Of a stretch of 64,000 nucleotides of DNA, positions 45,420 to 53,234 are shown in pieces; positions within the stretch are counted from its first letter, which is position 1; every line of letters starts with the position of its first letter. Location of the stretch: contig CAJYDM010000005.1 of NCBI GenBank assembly GCA_913757435.1, forward strand, positions 1-64,000, given 5' to 3'. Source of the DNA: Syntrophomonas sp. DTU019. GTDB taxonomy: Bacteria > Bacillota > Syntrophomonadia > Syntrophomonadales > Syntrophomonadaceae. The position numbers were made by a program, and so were the translations under genes. The notes under the pieces were generated by a model. The model searched no databases and was not told the DNA's origin. It worked only from the letters and a program-made list of their open reading frames with translations.

Positions 45420-46679
45420 TTGGGTATAAAGCCAGGACTGGAGAGGATTACTCTGCTGTTAGAGGCTCTGGGTAATCCCCAGCAAGATATTAAGGTGGTT
45501 CAGGTAGCCGGCACTAATGGCAAGGGTTCTACCGCACTGATTATTGCCAGGGTATTAACGGCCGCAGGATATCGCACCGGGCGATACAGCTCCCCGCACC
45601 TGCACTCCTATTGCGAACGATTTGAGATCGATGACCGGGCTATTTCGCCCGGTCAACTACATGTTTACCTGGAAAAAGTGTTAAAGGCAGCCCGGAGCCT
45701 TTCTACGCATGATTTTCCCAGCGAGTTTGAAATATTGACCGCCATCGCCTTTCTCTTCTTCAAAGAAGAGGGAGTTGATATCGCGGTCTTGGAAACCGGC
45801 ATGGGCGGAAGCTATGATGCCACTACAGCCGCCTTGCCTTGTCTGTGCGTAATCACCTCGATAGACTATGATCACATGGCCTTTTTGGGAGAAACCCTGG
45901 CGGAGATCGCTGTTAACAAGGCCGGGATCATAAAGCCGGGTGTTCCGGTGGTAGTAGGCAAAATGGAGGCTGAAGCCCGGCAGGTCATCGAAGCTCGGGC
46001 CGGTGAGCTAAACAGTCCGGTGAGGGAATGCTGCCGGACCCGAATTGCTGTCGCTGGTCCTCAGGACCTCAGCGGGCAATGGGTGGATATAAAGGCCGGC
46101 CAACATCAACTGGAAAAGGTTTGGTTGTCGCTCCCAGGCCGTTTTCAGCTGGGTAATTTAAGCTGTGCCTTGACCGCTCTGACTGAATTGGAAAAGATAT
46201 CGTTTGTTGTAACCGACGAATATATTAAATCAGCACTGGGTAAATTGCATTCAACAGGGCGCTTAGAAGTGCTCAGCCACGATCCCCTGATAATATGTGA
46301 TGTGGCTCACAACCCTCAGGCAGCCCGGGCGCTCGATCAAGCTCTTAAAGAACTCCTGCCCGGCAGGGAAAAAGTGCTTCTGGTTGGCATGCTAGACGAC
46401 AAAGATGCCGCGCAAGTATTGAATATTTTGGGTAATGGCAGTGCCGCGTGCGTAGTCACCAGACCGGCGGGACCGCGCAGCCAAAACTGGAGGCGCTGTG
46501 GTGATATTATGCAGCAGTTGTTTCCTGCGGTTCCCTGCACAGTCGAACCAGACATCGCCAGGGCCGCGGAGTTAAGCCGCTCAATACTAGGCAAGGCTGA
46601 ATATTTGCTGGTGACCGGCTCCTTTTTTGTAATAGACCAGGCCCGACAGTATCTGTTATCTGGACCGCGGGTAATGTAA
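45420..46679 (+). CDS. folC: Folylpolyglutamate synthase/dihydrofolate synthase
   Basis: Adds glutamate to folates. The Mur-ligase-type P-loop is VAGTNGKGST, with DYDHMAFLG and AHNPQAARALD further on, giving 419 residues from the TTG at 45420. This start begins at GIKPGLERI, so the short helix that usually precedes it is missing. The reading frame is open back to 45348 and encodes a plausible helix (FEGIIAAKLQESCQLG), but there is no ATG, GTG or TTG upstream. The true start may therefore be non-canonical and overlap the end of valS. Confidence 0.92.
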   Translation: MGIKPGLERITLLLEALGNPQQDIKVVQVAGTNGKGSTALIIARVLTAAGYRTGRYSSPHLHSYCERFEIDDRAISPGQLHVYLEKVLKAARSLSTHDFPSEFEILTAIAFLFFKEEGVDIAVLETGMGGSYDATTAALPCLCVITSIDYDHMAFLGETLAEIAVNKAGIIKPGVPVVVGKMEAEARQVIEARAGELNSPVRECCRTRIAVAGPQDLSGQWVDIKAGQHQLEKVWLSLPGRFQLGNLSCALTALTELEKISFVVTDEYIKSALGKLHSTGRLEVLSHDPLIICDVAHNPQAARALDQALKELLPGREKVLLVGMLDDKDAAQVLNILGNGSAACVVTRPAGPRSQNWRRCGDIMQQLFPAVPCTVEPDIARAAELSRSILGKAEYLLVTGSFFVIDQARQYLLSGPRVM

Positions 46680-46706
46680 AACTTTTGTTAAAACCGGCAA
46701 CTTACC

Positions 46707-46750
46707 TTAACACATTGTTAACAAAGTTCTATGCGACTAATTGTTATAAT
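46707..46750 (+). promoter_or_regulatory. Promoter with Pho-box-like repeats before the phosphate genes
   Basis: TTAACA repeats at 46707-46712 and 46718-46723 have an 11-bp period, matching the Bacillus PhoP pattern of TT(A/T/C)ACA units, upstream of a perfect TATAAT (46745-46750). The start codon is 33 bp after the -10. No standard -35 is present, as expected for an activated promoter. Confidence 0.6.
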
Positions 46751-46782
46751 TAAACCAGAATTGTATACGGGGAGGTATACAG

Positions 46783-47415
46783 GTGGTAATAAAATTGAAA
46801 CCGCGGGAAGAAAAATTCTTTAACTATTTTGATGAAATCGCTGAAGCCATCTGGGAAGCAGCTGACATATTAAAGGATTATCTCGAGCATCAAAGCGATC
46901 CCGTAAGCAAACTGGAAATGATCAGCGCAGTCGAAGAACGCGGCAATGATACCATGAGCAAAGTCATGCAACAGATCAACAACTCCTTTGTGACTCCTTT
47001 TGACCGGGAGGATATTTTGGCTCTGACGCGGGAACTTACCAATGTATTAGACCACATTCAGGGGACCATGGAGAAAATAGTGATTTACAAAGCAGTCAAG
47101 CCGAAGGAATCCTATGTCCTAAAACTAGCTTATGTACTACAGGAAGCGGCTCAGGAGATTAAATCCGCAGTAGCGAAGTTGCCCGATGTAAGAACCAATC
47201 ACAATGGCATCATCGAGTCCAGTGAGAGGATAAGATCATATGAACACGAGGGCGATTACCTGTATCGCGCAGGCATTGCCCTTCTTTTTGAGAACACCAC
47301 CAATGTAGTGGACATAATAAAATGGAAAGAGATTTACGAGCATCTTGAAACCACCTTGGACTACTGTGAAAATGTAGGTAATATTCTTAAGGGAATAGCG
47401 GTCAAGTATGTCTAG
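46783..47415 (+). CDS. DUF47 PhoU-like phosphate transport regulator
   Basis: 210 residues, all-helical, with GTG start preceded by GGGAGG. Contains typical DUF47 text: EAADILKDYLEHQ, VEERGNDTMSKVMQQINNSF, TPFDREDILALTRELTNVLD and the C-terminal EHLETTLDYCENVGNILKG. Family members pair with PiT transporters and act as an accessory or regulator. Its stop overlaps the start of the PiT gene by 8 bp, so translation is coupled. Confidence 0.93.
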   Translation: MVIKLKPREEKFFNYFDEIAEAIWEAADILKDYLEHQSDPVSKLEMISAVEERGNDTMSKVMQQINNSFVTPFDREDILALTRELTNVLDHIQGTMEKIVIYKAVKPKESYVLKLAYVLQEAAQEIKSAVAKLPDVRTNHNGIIESSERIRSYEHEGDYLYRAGIALLFENTTNVVDIIKWKEIYEHLETTLDYCENVGNILKGIAVKYV

Positions 47416-48397
47416 TTTGATATTAATCGGCCTGGTGGTAATCCTGGCTCTGATCTTTGACTTTATCAACGGTTTTCATGACACTGCCAACGCCATCGCA
47501 ACTTCAGTATCTACAAAAGCCCTTTCTCCGCGGGCGGCTATTGTTGTGGCCGCTACCCTCAATTTTGCTGGTGCCCTAAGCGGCACCGCGGTCGCCAACA
47601 CCATTGGCAAGAGCATCGTACCACCCGATCTGATCACCCCCTTGGTGTTAATATGCGCACTCATCGGGGCTATTTTTTGGAATCTGTTCACCTGGTACTT
47701 CGGCATCCCCAGCAGCTCTTCACATGCATTGATAGGAGGCCTGTTGGGAGCGGTCATCGGTGCTGTAGGTGCGCAGCAGGTACTATGGGGTGGTTTTGGC
47801 AGAATTGTGGTGGGACTATTGGCTTCCCCGATAATAGGGCTGGTGGCCGGCAGTGTGGTGATGACAATACTTTTTTGGGTCTTTAAAAACGCTGCTCCGG
47901 CAAGAGTTAACAACCAATTCCGCAAACTGCAGATCGTTTCCGCCTGTATGGCCTCTTTTGCCCATGGCAGCAATGACGCTCAGAAGTCCATGGGCATTAT
48001 CGCTATGGTACTAGTCAGTGCCAGTTTAATACCGGAATTTTATGTGCCGCTGTGGGTCAAAGTATGCTGCGCCCTGGCCATGTCGGCGGGAACCGCCTTC
48101 GGGGGGTGGAAGATCATCCGCACCATGGGCGGCAAAATTTTTCGCATTGAACCCATCAATGGTTTTGCCGCTGATGCTACCTCCGCTGCAGTCATATATG
48201 GAGCCAGCTTGCTGGGTGCTCCGGTCAGCACCACCCATGTGGTGTCATCTTCCATCATGGGGGTGGGGGCCGCCAAACGCCTTAAAGGAGTGCGCTGGAA
48301 TATTGCCCGGCAAATCGTCCTGGCCTGGTTTGTGACCATTCCTTCTTCCGCTCTGGTGGCGATAGTGGTGTACAACATTATCAAGATTTTGCTATAA
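47408..48397 (+). CDS. pit: PiT-family inorganic phosphate transporter
   Basis: Low-affinity phosphate symporter of the inner membrane, 329 residues, about ten helices. Duplicated PiT signatures are visible: DFINGFHDTANAIATSVST at the N-terminus, GIPSSSSHALIGG, the second copy SFAHGSNDAQKSMGI and GAPVSTTHVVSSSIMG. The overlap with the DUF47 gene and the Pho-box-like promoter upstream suggest phosphate control. The -10 of the rex gene overlaps its 3' end. Confidence 0.95.
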   Translation: MSSLILIGLVVILALIFDFINGFHDTANAIATSVSTKALSPRAAIVVAATLNFAGALSGTAVANTIGKSIVPPDLITPLVLICALIGAIFWNLFTWYFGIPSSSSHALIGGLLGAVIGAVGAQQVLWGGFGRIVVGLLASPIIGLVAGSVVMTILFWVFKNAAPARVNNQFRKLQIVSACMASFAHGSNDAQKSMGIIAMVLVSASLIPEFYVPLWVKVCCALAMSAGTAFGGWKIIRTMGGKIFRIEPINGFAADATSAAVIYGASLLGAPVSTTHVVSSSIMGVGAAKRLKGVRWNIARQIVLAWFVTIPSSALVAIVVYNIIKILL

Positions 48398-48437
48398 TGA
48401 GGCTAATCCTGTCTGGAGTTAGTGAAAAAATTCATTA
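48393..48437 (+). promoter_or_regulatory. rex promoter with candidate Rex operator
   Basis: TATAAT lies at 48393-48398. At 48420-48437 TAGTGAA-AAAA-TTCATTA matches the Rex site TTGTGAA-N4-TTCACAA at 11 of 14 positions. It sits downstream of the predicted start and upstream of the rex ribosome site, as for autorepression. Confidence 0.5.
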
Positions 48438-48493
48438 TCGCTGGTTATTTTTTGTTAATGGAACACCACAGCCAGCCAAAGGAGTTGGAGTTC

Positions 48494-49123
48494 TTGAAGG
48501 CGTTTAAAATACCTGAAGCCACTGTCATGAGATTGTCGATCTATTCCCGCTATCTGCACCAACTCATGGAAGAAGGCGAGGACACCATTTCTTCCGGGGA
48601 GATTGCCAATGGTGTAGGGGTCAGCTCAGCTCAGGTAAGAAAAGACCTGGCCTATTTCGGGGAGTTTGGAACCCGTGGAGTGGGATACAAGGTTTCCGAA
48701 TTATACTGTCAGTTAATGAAGATCCTGGGTTTGGACCACCGCTGGAATACTATTATAGTCGGAGCCGGCAAACTCGGATCAGCCCTGGCCTTGTATCAGG
48801 GATTTTCAGATCGCGGTTTCAATATTTGCGCGATACTGGATGTAAATCCTGACATAATAGGCAATACCCTGGGCGAATTGGAAATCAAATCCCTGCAAGA
48901 ACTGGCTGCCCTGGTCCTTCAGCATGAGATACAGATCGGGGTCATCGCGGTACCGGCAGCTCATGCCCAGGACGTCACCGATCAGCTTCTGGAGGCTGGG
49001 GTCAAAGCCATACTGAACTTTTCCCCACGAGTCTTGAAGGTGCCCCCGGACATCGTTTTACGCAATGTCGACCTGTCGGTCAATTTAGAAATCTTGAGCT
49101 TTAATCTGGCCTTGAACCGCTAA
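48494..49123 (+). CDS. rex: Redox-sensing transcriptional repressor Rex
   Basis: NADH/NAD+-sensing repressor of fermentation and reductant-disposal genes, 209 residues. The TTG at 48494 is chosen because AAAGGAG ends nine bases upstream and the protein then starts MKAFKIPEATVMRL, the usual Rex N-terminus; a GTG at 48422 would place the candidate operator inside the gene. A winged-helix domain (SSAQVRKDLAYFGEFGTRGVGY) is followed by a Rossmann domain (IIVGAGKLGSALA) and a domain-swapped C-terminal helix. Central in a syntroph that must handle excess NADH. Confidence 0.93.
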   Translation: MKAFKIPEATVMRLSIYSRYLHQLMEEGEDTISSGEIANGVGVSSAQVRKDLAYFGEFGTRGVGYKVSELYCQLMKILGLDHRWNTIIVGAGKLGSALALYQGFSDRGFNICAILDVNPDIIGNTLGELEIKSLQELAALVLQHEIQIGVIAVPAAHAQDVTDQLLEAGVKAILNFSPRVLKVPPDIVLRNVDLSVNLEILSFNLALNR

Positions 49124-49165
49124 TAGCTGTCAAAATGGCCAGGGCTGTAAATCATCACAATTGGC

Positions 49166-49202
49166 GGAGAATGCTCGGAATAAAGAGGCATTCTCCTTTT
49201 TT
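49166..49202 (+). terminator. Rho-independent terminator after rex
   Basis: Perfect 9-bp stem GGAGAATGC (49166-49174) with GCATTCTCC (49188-49196), then six T. Confidence 0.92.
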
Positions 49203-49263
49203 GCTTACCTTGTTTTTGATCAAGGGTAATGCTAAACTTGTAAAGAAGTTATAGGAGGATACA

Positions 49264-49530
49264 GTGGCTGGTCGCGGCAGATTACAAACTGGATGGCAGA
49301 TCCTGGCCCTCCTCTTGATACTGGGGGGTATCATCGGGAGTTTTATAGGGGACGCTATAGTCAAAACATGGCCCGCCGGGCAGGTTCTGGGGAGGATGCA
49401 AAACCTGGGATTTGCCCCTTTTACGCTTGATTTGAAAATCTTTTCGCTGACCCTGGGGTTGATGTTTAATGTTAGCATTTTCACCCTGTTGGGAATTCTA
49501 ATCGCCTATGTGTTGTTTAGAAAGTTATAG
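49264..49530 (+). CDS. Small membrane protein, DUF4321 type
   Basis: 88 residues with two hydrophobic segments (ILALLLILGGIIGSFIGDAI and SIFTLLGILIAYVLFRKL) around a polar stretch. GTG start with ATAGGAGG upstream. Small proteins of this kind lie just before maf in many Clostridia, hence the DUF4321 label. Function is unknown; its position before the cell-shape genes may be meaningful. Confidence 0.78.
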   Translation: MAGRGRLQTGWQILALLLILGGIIGSFIGDAIVKTWPAGQVLGRMQNLGFAPFTLDLKIFSLTLGLMFNVSIFTLLGILIAYVLFRKL

Positions 49531-49547
49531 ATGAGAGGATAAAGACC

Positions 49548-50159
49548 ATGCGTGTCGTCCTGGCTTCACAATCCCCCCGACGTAAAACTCTGCTTTCTCT
49601 AATTGGCCTGCGGTTCACCTGCAATCCTGCCGATGTAGATGAGAGCCTTAATGATATTCAGGGGGACCCGGTTCAGGCTTGTGCCGACTTAGCCGCCTCC
49701 AAAGCCAGGGCGGTGGCCGGTATGGAACCTGATGCCCTTATAATTGCGGCTGATACTATTGTGGTAGTCGACGGACGGGTTCTGGGAAAGCCCGGCGATA
49801 GCTCAGAAGCCTTTGCGATGCTGTCATTGCTCAGCGGGCGGGAACATCAGGTGATGACCGGGGTGTGCGTCTTAAACACTGCCACTGGAAGTATACAAAC
49901 CCGAAGTGAAATAACCCGGGTGCGTTTTCGTAATATTCAGGAAGATGAAATCTGGGCTTATATCGCTAGTGGTGAGCCCATGGACAAGGCTGGCGCTTAT
50001 GGGGCGCAGGGCTTGGGCGCTGTATTTGTAGAGCAAATCGAGGGCTGTTTTTATAATGTAGTAGGATTGCCACTTCATACCCTGTATTTAATGCTGCAAG
50101 AACAAGGCTTACATTTACTGGGGGTGAAAGTGGATGAGCTACAATGCGGTAGGCATTAA
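49548..50159 (+). CDS. maf: Maf family nucleotide pyrophosphatase
   Basis: House-cleaning dTTP/UTP pyrophosphatase-type protein, 203 residues. LASQSPRRKTLLSLIGL at the start is the Maf signature, ADTIVVVDGRVLGKP carries the catalytic Asp, and SGEPMDKAGAYGAQG is conserved. ATG with GAGAGGAT upstream. The Bacillus homologue is linked to septum control. Its end overlaps the radC start by 26 bp, so the two are translationally coupled. Confidence 0.94.
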   Translation: MRVVLASQSPRRKTLLSLIGLRFTCNPADVDESLNDIQGDPVQACADLAASKARAVAGMEPDALIIAADTIVVVDGRVLGKPGDSSEAFAMLSLLSGREHQVMTGVCVLNTATGSIQTRSEITRVRFRNIQEDEIWAYIASGEPMDKAGAYGAQGLGAVFVEQIEGCFYNVVGLPLHTLYLMLQEQGLHLLGVKVDELQCGRH

Positions 50160-50820
50160 GGATCTGCCCGAGGACATGCGGCCCCGGGAGAAACTGGCCC
50201 GGTTGGGCGAAGGGCGCCTAGACGACCACGAGTTGCTGGCCATCATCCTGGGCATGGGCACTGCCAGGATGAATGCTTTGGATCTAGCCGAACAGCTAAT
50301 GATCAAATACAGAACCCTGCGCAAGCTAAAAGAGGCCAGTCTGGAAGAGTTGATGAGCGAGCGTGGTATTGGTCTGGCCAAAGCGGTCAGCATCAAAGCC
50401 GCTATCGAAATGGGGCGTCGCCTGGCGTTGTGTCAGGAAAACAAGGCGGTAATAACTTCGCCCGAGGATGTTAAGACATTGGTTATGGAGGATATGCGCT
50501 ACCTGGACCGGGAACATTTTAAAGTCATTTACCTGGACCGGAAAGGCGGCATCATCGTAGCCGAGGATATATCGGTGGGGGGACTGCACAGTTCCATCGC
50601 CCATCCCCGAGAGGTTTTTAAAAACGCCATCAAGCGCAGCGCCGCTGCTATTATTCTGGTTCATAATCACCCTAGCGGCGATCCCAGCCCCAGCAACGAA
50701 GATATGGAGACTACCCGGAGACTGGTTGAAGCCGGGCAGATTGTGGGTATAGAAGTCTTGGACCATGTGATAATTGGTGATAATAATTATTGCAGCATGA
50801 AATCCCGAGGACTGATATAG
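50134..50820 (+). CDS. radC: RadC/UPF0758 JAB-domain protein
   Basis: 228 residues. An N-terminal helix-hairpin-helix region (LARLGEGRLDDHELLAIIL, LMSERGIGLAKAVSI) precedes a JAMM metal motif, HNHPSGDPSPSNED, with the expected His-x-His ... Asp ligands. Despite the name, a DNA-repair role is not established. It sits before mreB, as in Bacillus and Clostridia. Confidence 0.94.
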   Translation: MSYNAVGIKDLPEDMRPREKLARLGEGRLDDHELLAIILGMGTARMNALDLAEQLMIKYRTLRKLKEASLEELMSERGIGLAKAVSIKAAIEMGRRLALCQENKAVITSPEDVKTLVMEDMRYLDREHFKVIYLDRKGGIIVAEDISVGGLHSSIAHPREVFKNAIKRSAAAIILVHNHPSGDPSPSNEDMETTRRLVEAGQIVGIEVLDHVIIGDNNYCSMKSRGLI

Positions 50821-50841
50821 CATTATAAGGAGGAAACACAT

Positions 50842-51864
50842 TTGGTTTTCGCTAGAGATATGGGAATAGATTTGGGCACCGCCAATACTCTTGTACATGT
50901 CAAGGGTAAAGGTATTGTGTTGACCGAGCCATCAGTGGTGGCTATTCAGAATGACAATGGGCGAGTCCTGGCTGTGGGCGAAGAGGCCAAGCAGATGATA
51001 GGCCGCACCCCGGGCAATATCGTGGCCATTCGTCCCATGAAAGATGGGGTTATTGCCGATTTTGACGTTACCCAGGCGATGTTGAAGTATTTTATCAGCA
51101 AAGCATTAGGGCAAAAGACGCCTTTTATCAGGCCGAGAGTGATCGTTTCCATACCCACCGGTTGCACCACGGTAGAAGAGCGGGCGGTCCGCGAAGCCGC
51201 GTTGGCAGGTGGTGCGAAAGAGGCTTATTTGATTGAAGAGCCCATGGCTGCTGCTATCGGAGCAGGTATGCCGGTGCATGAGCCTACCGGCAACATGGTG
51301 GTAGACATAGGTGGGGGTACTACTGAGGTAGCTGTCATTTCTCTGGGGGGCATCGTGACCGCCAGATCGGTGCGGATTGCCGGGGATAACATGGATGAAG
51401 CCATCATCCAGCACCTGCGTAAGAATTACAACCTGCTGATCGGAGAACGCACTGCCGAGGACATCAAAATATCGATTGGTTCTGCCCTGTGGGAGGGCGA
51501 AGAAGAGAACTACGAGGTGCGGGGCCGAGACCTGGTCACAGGGCTTCCTAAGACCATAAGCATCACTTCCACGGAGATCCAACAAGCGCTGAAGGAGACT
51601 GTACAGCATATTGTCGACGGAATCAAGGTCTGCCTGGAGAAGACTCCGCCGGAGCTGGCCGCCGACATTATGGACCGTGGCATCATCTTGGCCGGGGGAG
51701 GCAGTTTACTCAAGGGATTGGATAAATTGATCAGCCAGGAAACCAATATGCCGGTATATGTCTGTGAGAACCCGCTTTTAGCAGTCGGTCTGGGGACGGG
51801 CAAGGTGTTGGAGAACATAGAAGTATTAAAGAGGGTGCTGGTATCACATAAACGCACCTTATAA
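50842..51864 (+). CDS. mreB: Rod shape-determining protein MreB
   Basis: Actin-like filament protein that guides lateral wall synthesis, 340 residues, TTG start with AAGGAGGAAAC upstream. The actin-fold phosphate motifs [17 protein letters not shown] and [16 protein letters not shown] are present, and the adenosine motif [15 protein letters not shown]. It heads the mreBCD-mrdA block. Confidence 0.97.
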   Translation: MVFARDMGIDLGTANTLVHVKGKGIVLTEPSVVAIQNDNGRVLAVGEEAKQMIGRTPGNIVAIRPMKDGVIADFDVTQAMLKYFISKALGQKTPFIRPRVIVSIPTGCTTVEERAVREAALAGGAKEAYLIEEPMAAAIGAGMPVHEPTGNMVVDIGGGTTEVAVISLGGIVTARSVRIAGDNMDEAIIQHLRKNYNLLIGERTAEDIKISIGSALWEGEEENYEVRGRDLVTGLPKTISITSTEIQQALKETVQHIVDGIKVCLEKTPPELAADIMDRGIILAGGGSLLKGLDKLISQETNMPVYVCENPLLAVGLGTGKVLENIEVLKRVLVSHKRTL

Positions 51865-51869
51865 GTTGG

Positions 51870-52727
51870 GTGAGTGGATTGCTTGCAATTTTGCGCAATA
51901 AATACCTGTGGCTACTGTTGGCGGCATTTACGGTAGCTTTTCTTGCTATGCACGCCAGCGCTGCAGAGCGGGAGAACATAACCTACCCGGAAAGCGCTAT
52001 CCGCGAAGGGTTTGCGTTTTTTCAGGGCGGCTTCACCGGGTTTAACCTGAATTTTGCCGATGTGACCGCGGTTTTTTCCAACAAGCGAGAACTGCTGCAA
52101 GAAATAGAGACTTTAAAACAACATAATCAGACCTTGACACTGGAAAATCAGGCTCTGACCGAATACCGCGCCGAGGCTCTGCGGCTGCAGAACCTGATCG
52201 GCTTCCAGAACGATAACCTGGAGATCTACCGGCTGACTCCGGCCCGGGTCATCGCCCGCAGCCCTAGCACATGGTATCAGTACCTGGTGTTGGATAAGGG
52301 CGAAACCGATGGAGTCAGGCGTAATATGGCCGTTATCAGCCCTCAGGGGTTGGTCGGAAGGGTAGCTAGCACCAGCCCTCACACCGCCCAGGTAAATCTC
52401 TTAACAGACCGCGAGATGGCGGTGGGGGTGGTTTCCCAGGACAGCCGAGAGACTCGGGGCATCGTTGCCGGGGTGGGCGATGATAATCTCCTGGAGATGG
52501 CAAACATCCCCTATTATTCCACCATTAATATCGGAGAGCGAGTGGTGACCTCAGGTTTGTCGGAGATCTATCCCCCGGGCATCGTTATTGGGACCATTCA
52601 GGATATAACCGAAGAACCAGGAGGTTTGTTGAAATCAGCAACTGTCAAGCCGGTGGTATCCTTTGACCAGTTGGAAGAAGTCTTACTGATCACCTCGTAC
52701 CAGGGCGCTCCAGGCGCGAAGGAGTAA
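51870..52727 (+). CDS. mreC: Rod shape-determining protein MreC
   Basis: Membrane-anchored scaffold of the elongasome, 285 residues. One N-terminal helix (YLWLLLAAFTVAFLAMHA) is followed by a coiled coil (ELLQEIETLKQHNQTLTLEN) and the beta-rich MreC core (VIARSPSTWYQYLVLDKG, GLVGRVASTSPHTAQVNLLTD). GTG start at 51870 with only a weak ribosome site, five bases after mreB; internal TTG codons are alternatives. Confidence 0.94.
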   Translation: MSGLLAILRNKYLWLLLAAFTVAFLAMHASAAERENITYPESAIREGFAFFQGGFTGFNLNFADVTAVFSNKRELLQEIETLKQHNQTLTLENQALTEYRAEALRLQNLIGFQNDNLEIYRLTPARVIARSPSTWYQYLVLDKGETDGVRRNMAVISPQGLVGRVASTSPHTAQVNLLTDREMAVGVVSQDSRETRGIVAGVGDDNLLEMANIPYYSTINIGERVVTSGLSEIYPPGIVIGTIQDITEEPGGLLKSATVKPVVSFDQLEEVLLITSYQGAPGAKE

Positions 52728-52730
52728 AGC

Positions 52731-53234
52731 GTGCGCTACCTGATGCTGTGCTTGCTGCCAGTTCTGTCATTATTTTTACAGTCGACACTGTTTTCCGCCT
52801 ATAGTATAAAGAACACATTACCGGACCTGGTCCTGGTATTTGTGATCTTTTATGCGCTTTTAAACGACGCCCGCAAAGCCGCACAATATGGATTCTGGTG
52901 TGGACTCTTAGAAGACCTGCTATTGGGTCGGTTTATCGGCATGAACGCGCTGGCCAAAGGACTAACGGGCTATCTCATCGGTGCTTTGCAGGGCAATGTT
53001 TTCAAAGAGAATCTGGCTGTAGGCATTCTGTCGGTGCTGATCGGCACGGTGTTGAATTATCTTTTTTTATTTTTTACCAGCCTGGTACTTGGGGTGATGA
53101 CAGAAGCCGACCGGCAAGTCTTGATCACTCTGTTCTTTCAGGCCAGCTATAATCTTTTATTAGCCACGCCTTTATATGTATGGTACTATAATTCTTCACG
53201 GCACGGCTTGCTGCGTCACAATAGGGAGAGGTAA
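52731..53234 (+). CDS. mreD: Rod shape-determining protein MreD
   Basis: Small polytopic membrane protein of the elongasome, 167 residues, with about five hydrophobic helices (YLMLCLLPVLSLFLQSTLF, GLLEDLLLGRFIGMNALAKG). GTG start with GGAG six bases upstream. It lies 3 bp after mreC and ends directly against mrdA. Confidence 0.93.
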   Translation: MRYLMLCLLPVLSLFLQSTLFSAYSIKNTLPDLVLVFVIFYALLNDARKAAQYGFWCGLLEDLLLGRFIGMNALAKGLTGYLIGALQGNVFKENLAVGILSVLIGTVLNYLFLFFTSLVLGVMTEADRQVLITLFFQASYNLLLATPLYVWYYNSSRHGLLRHNRER

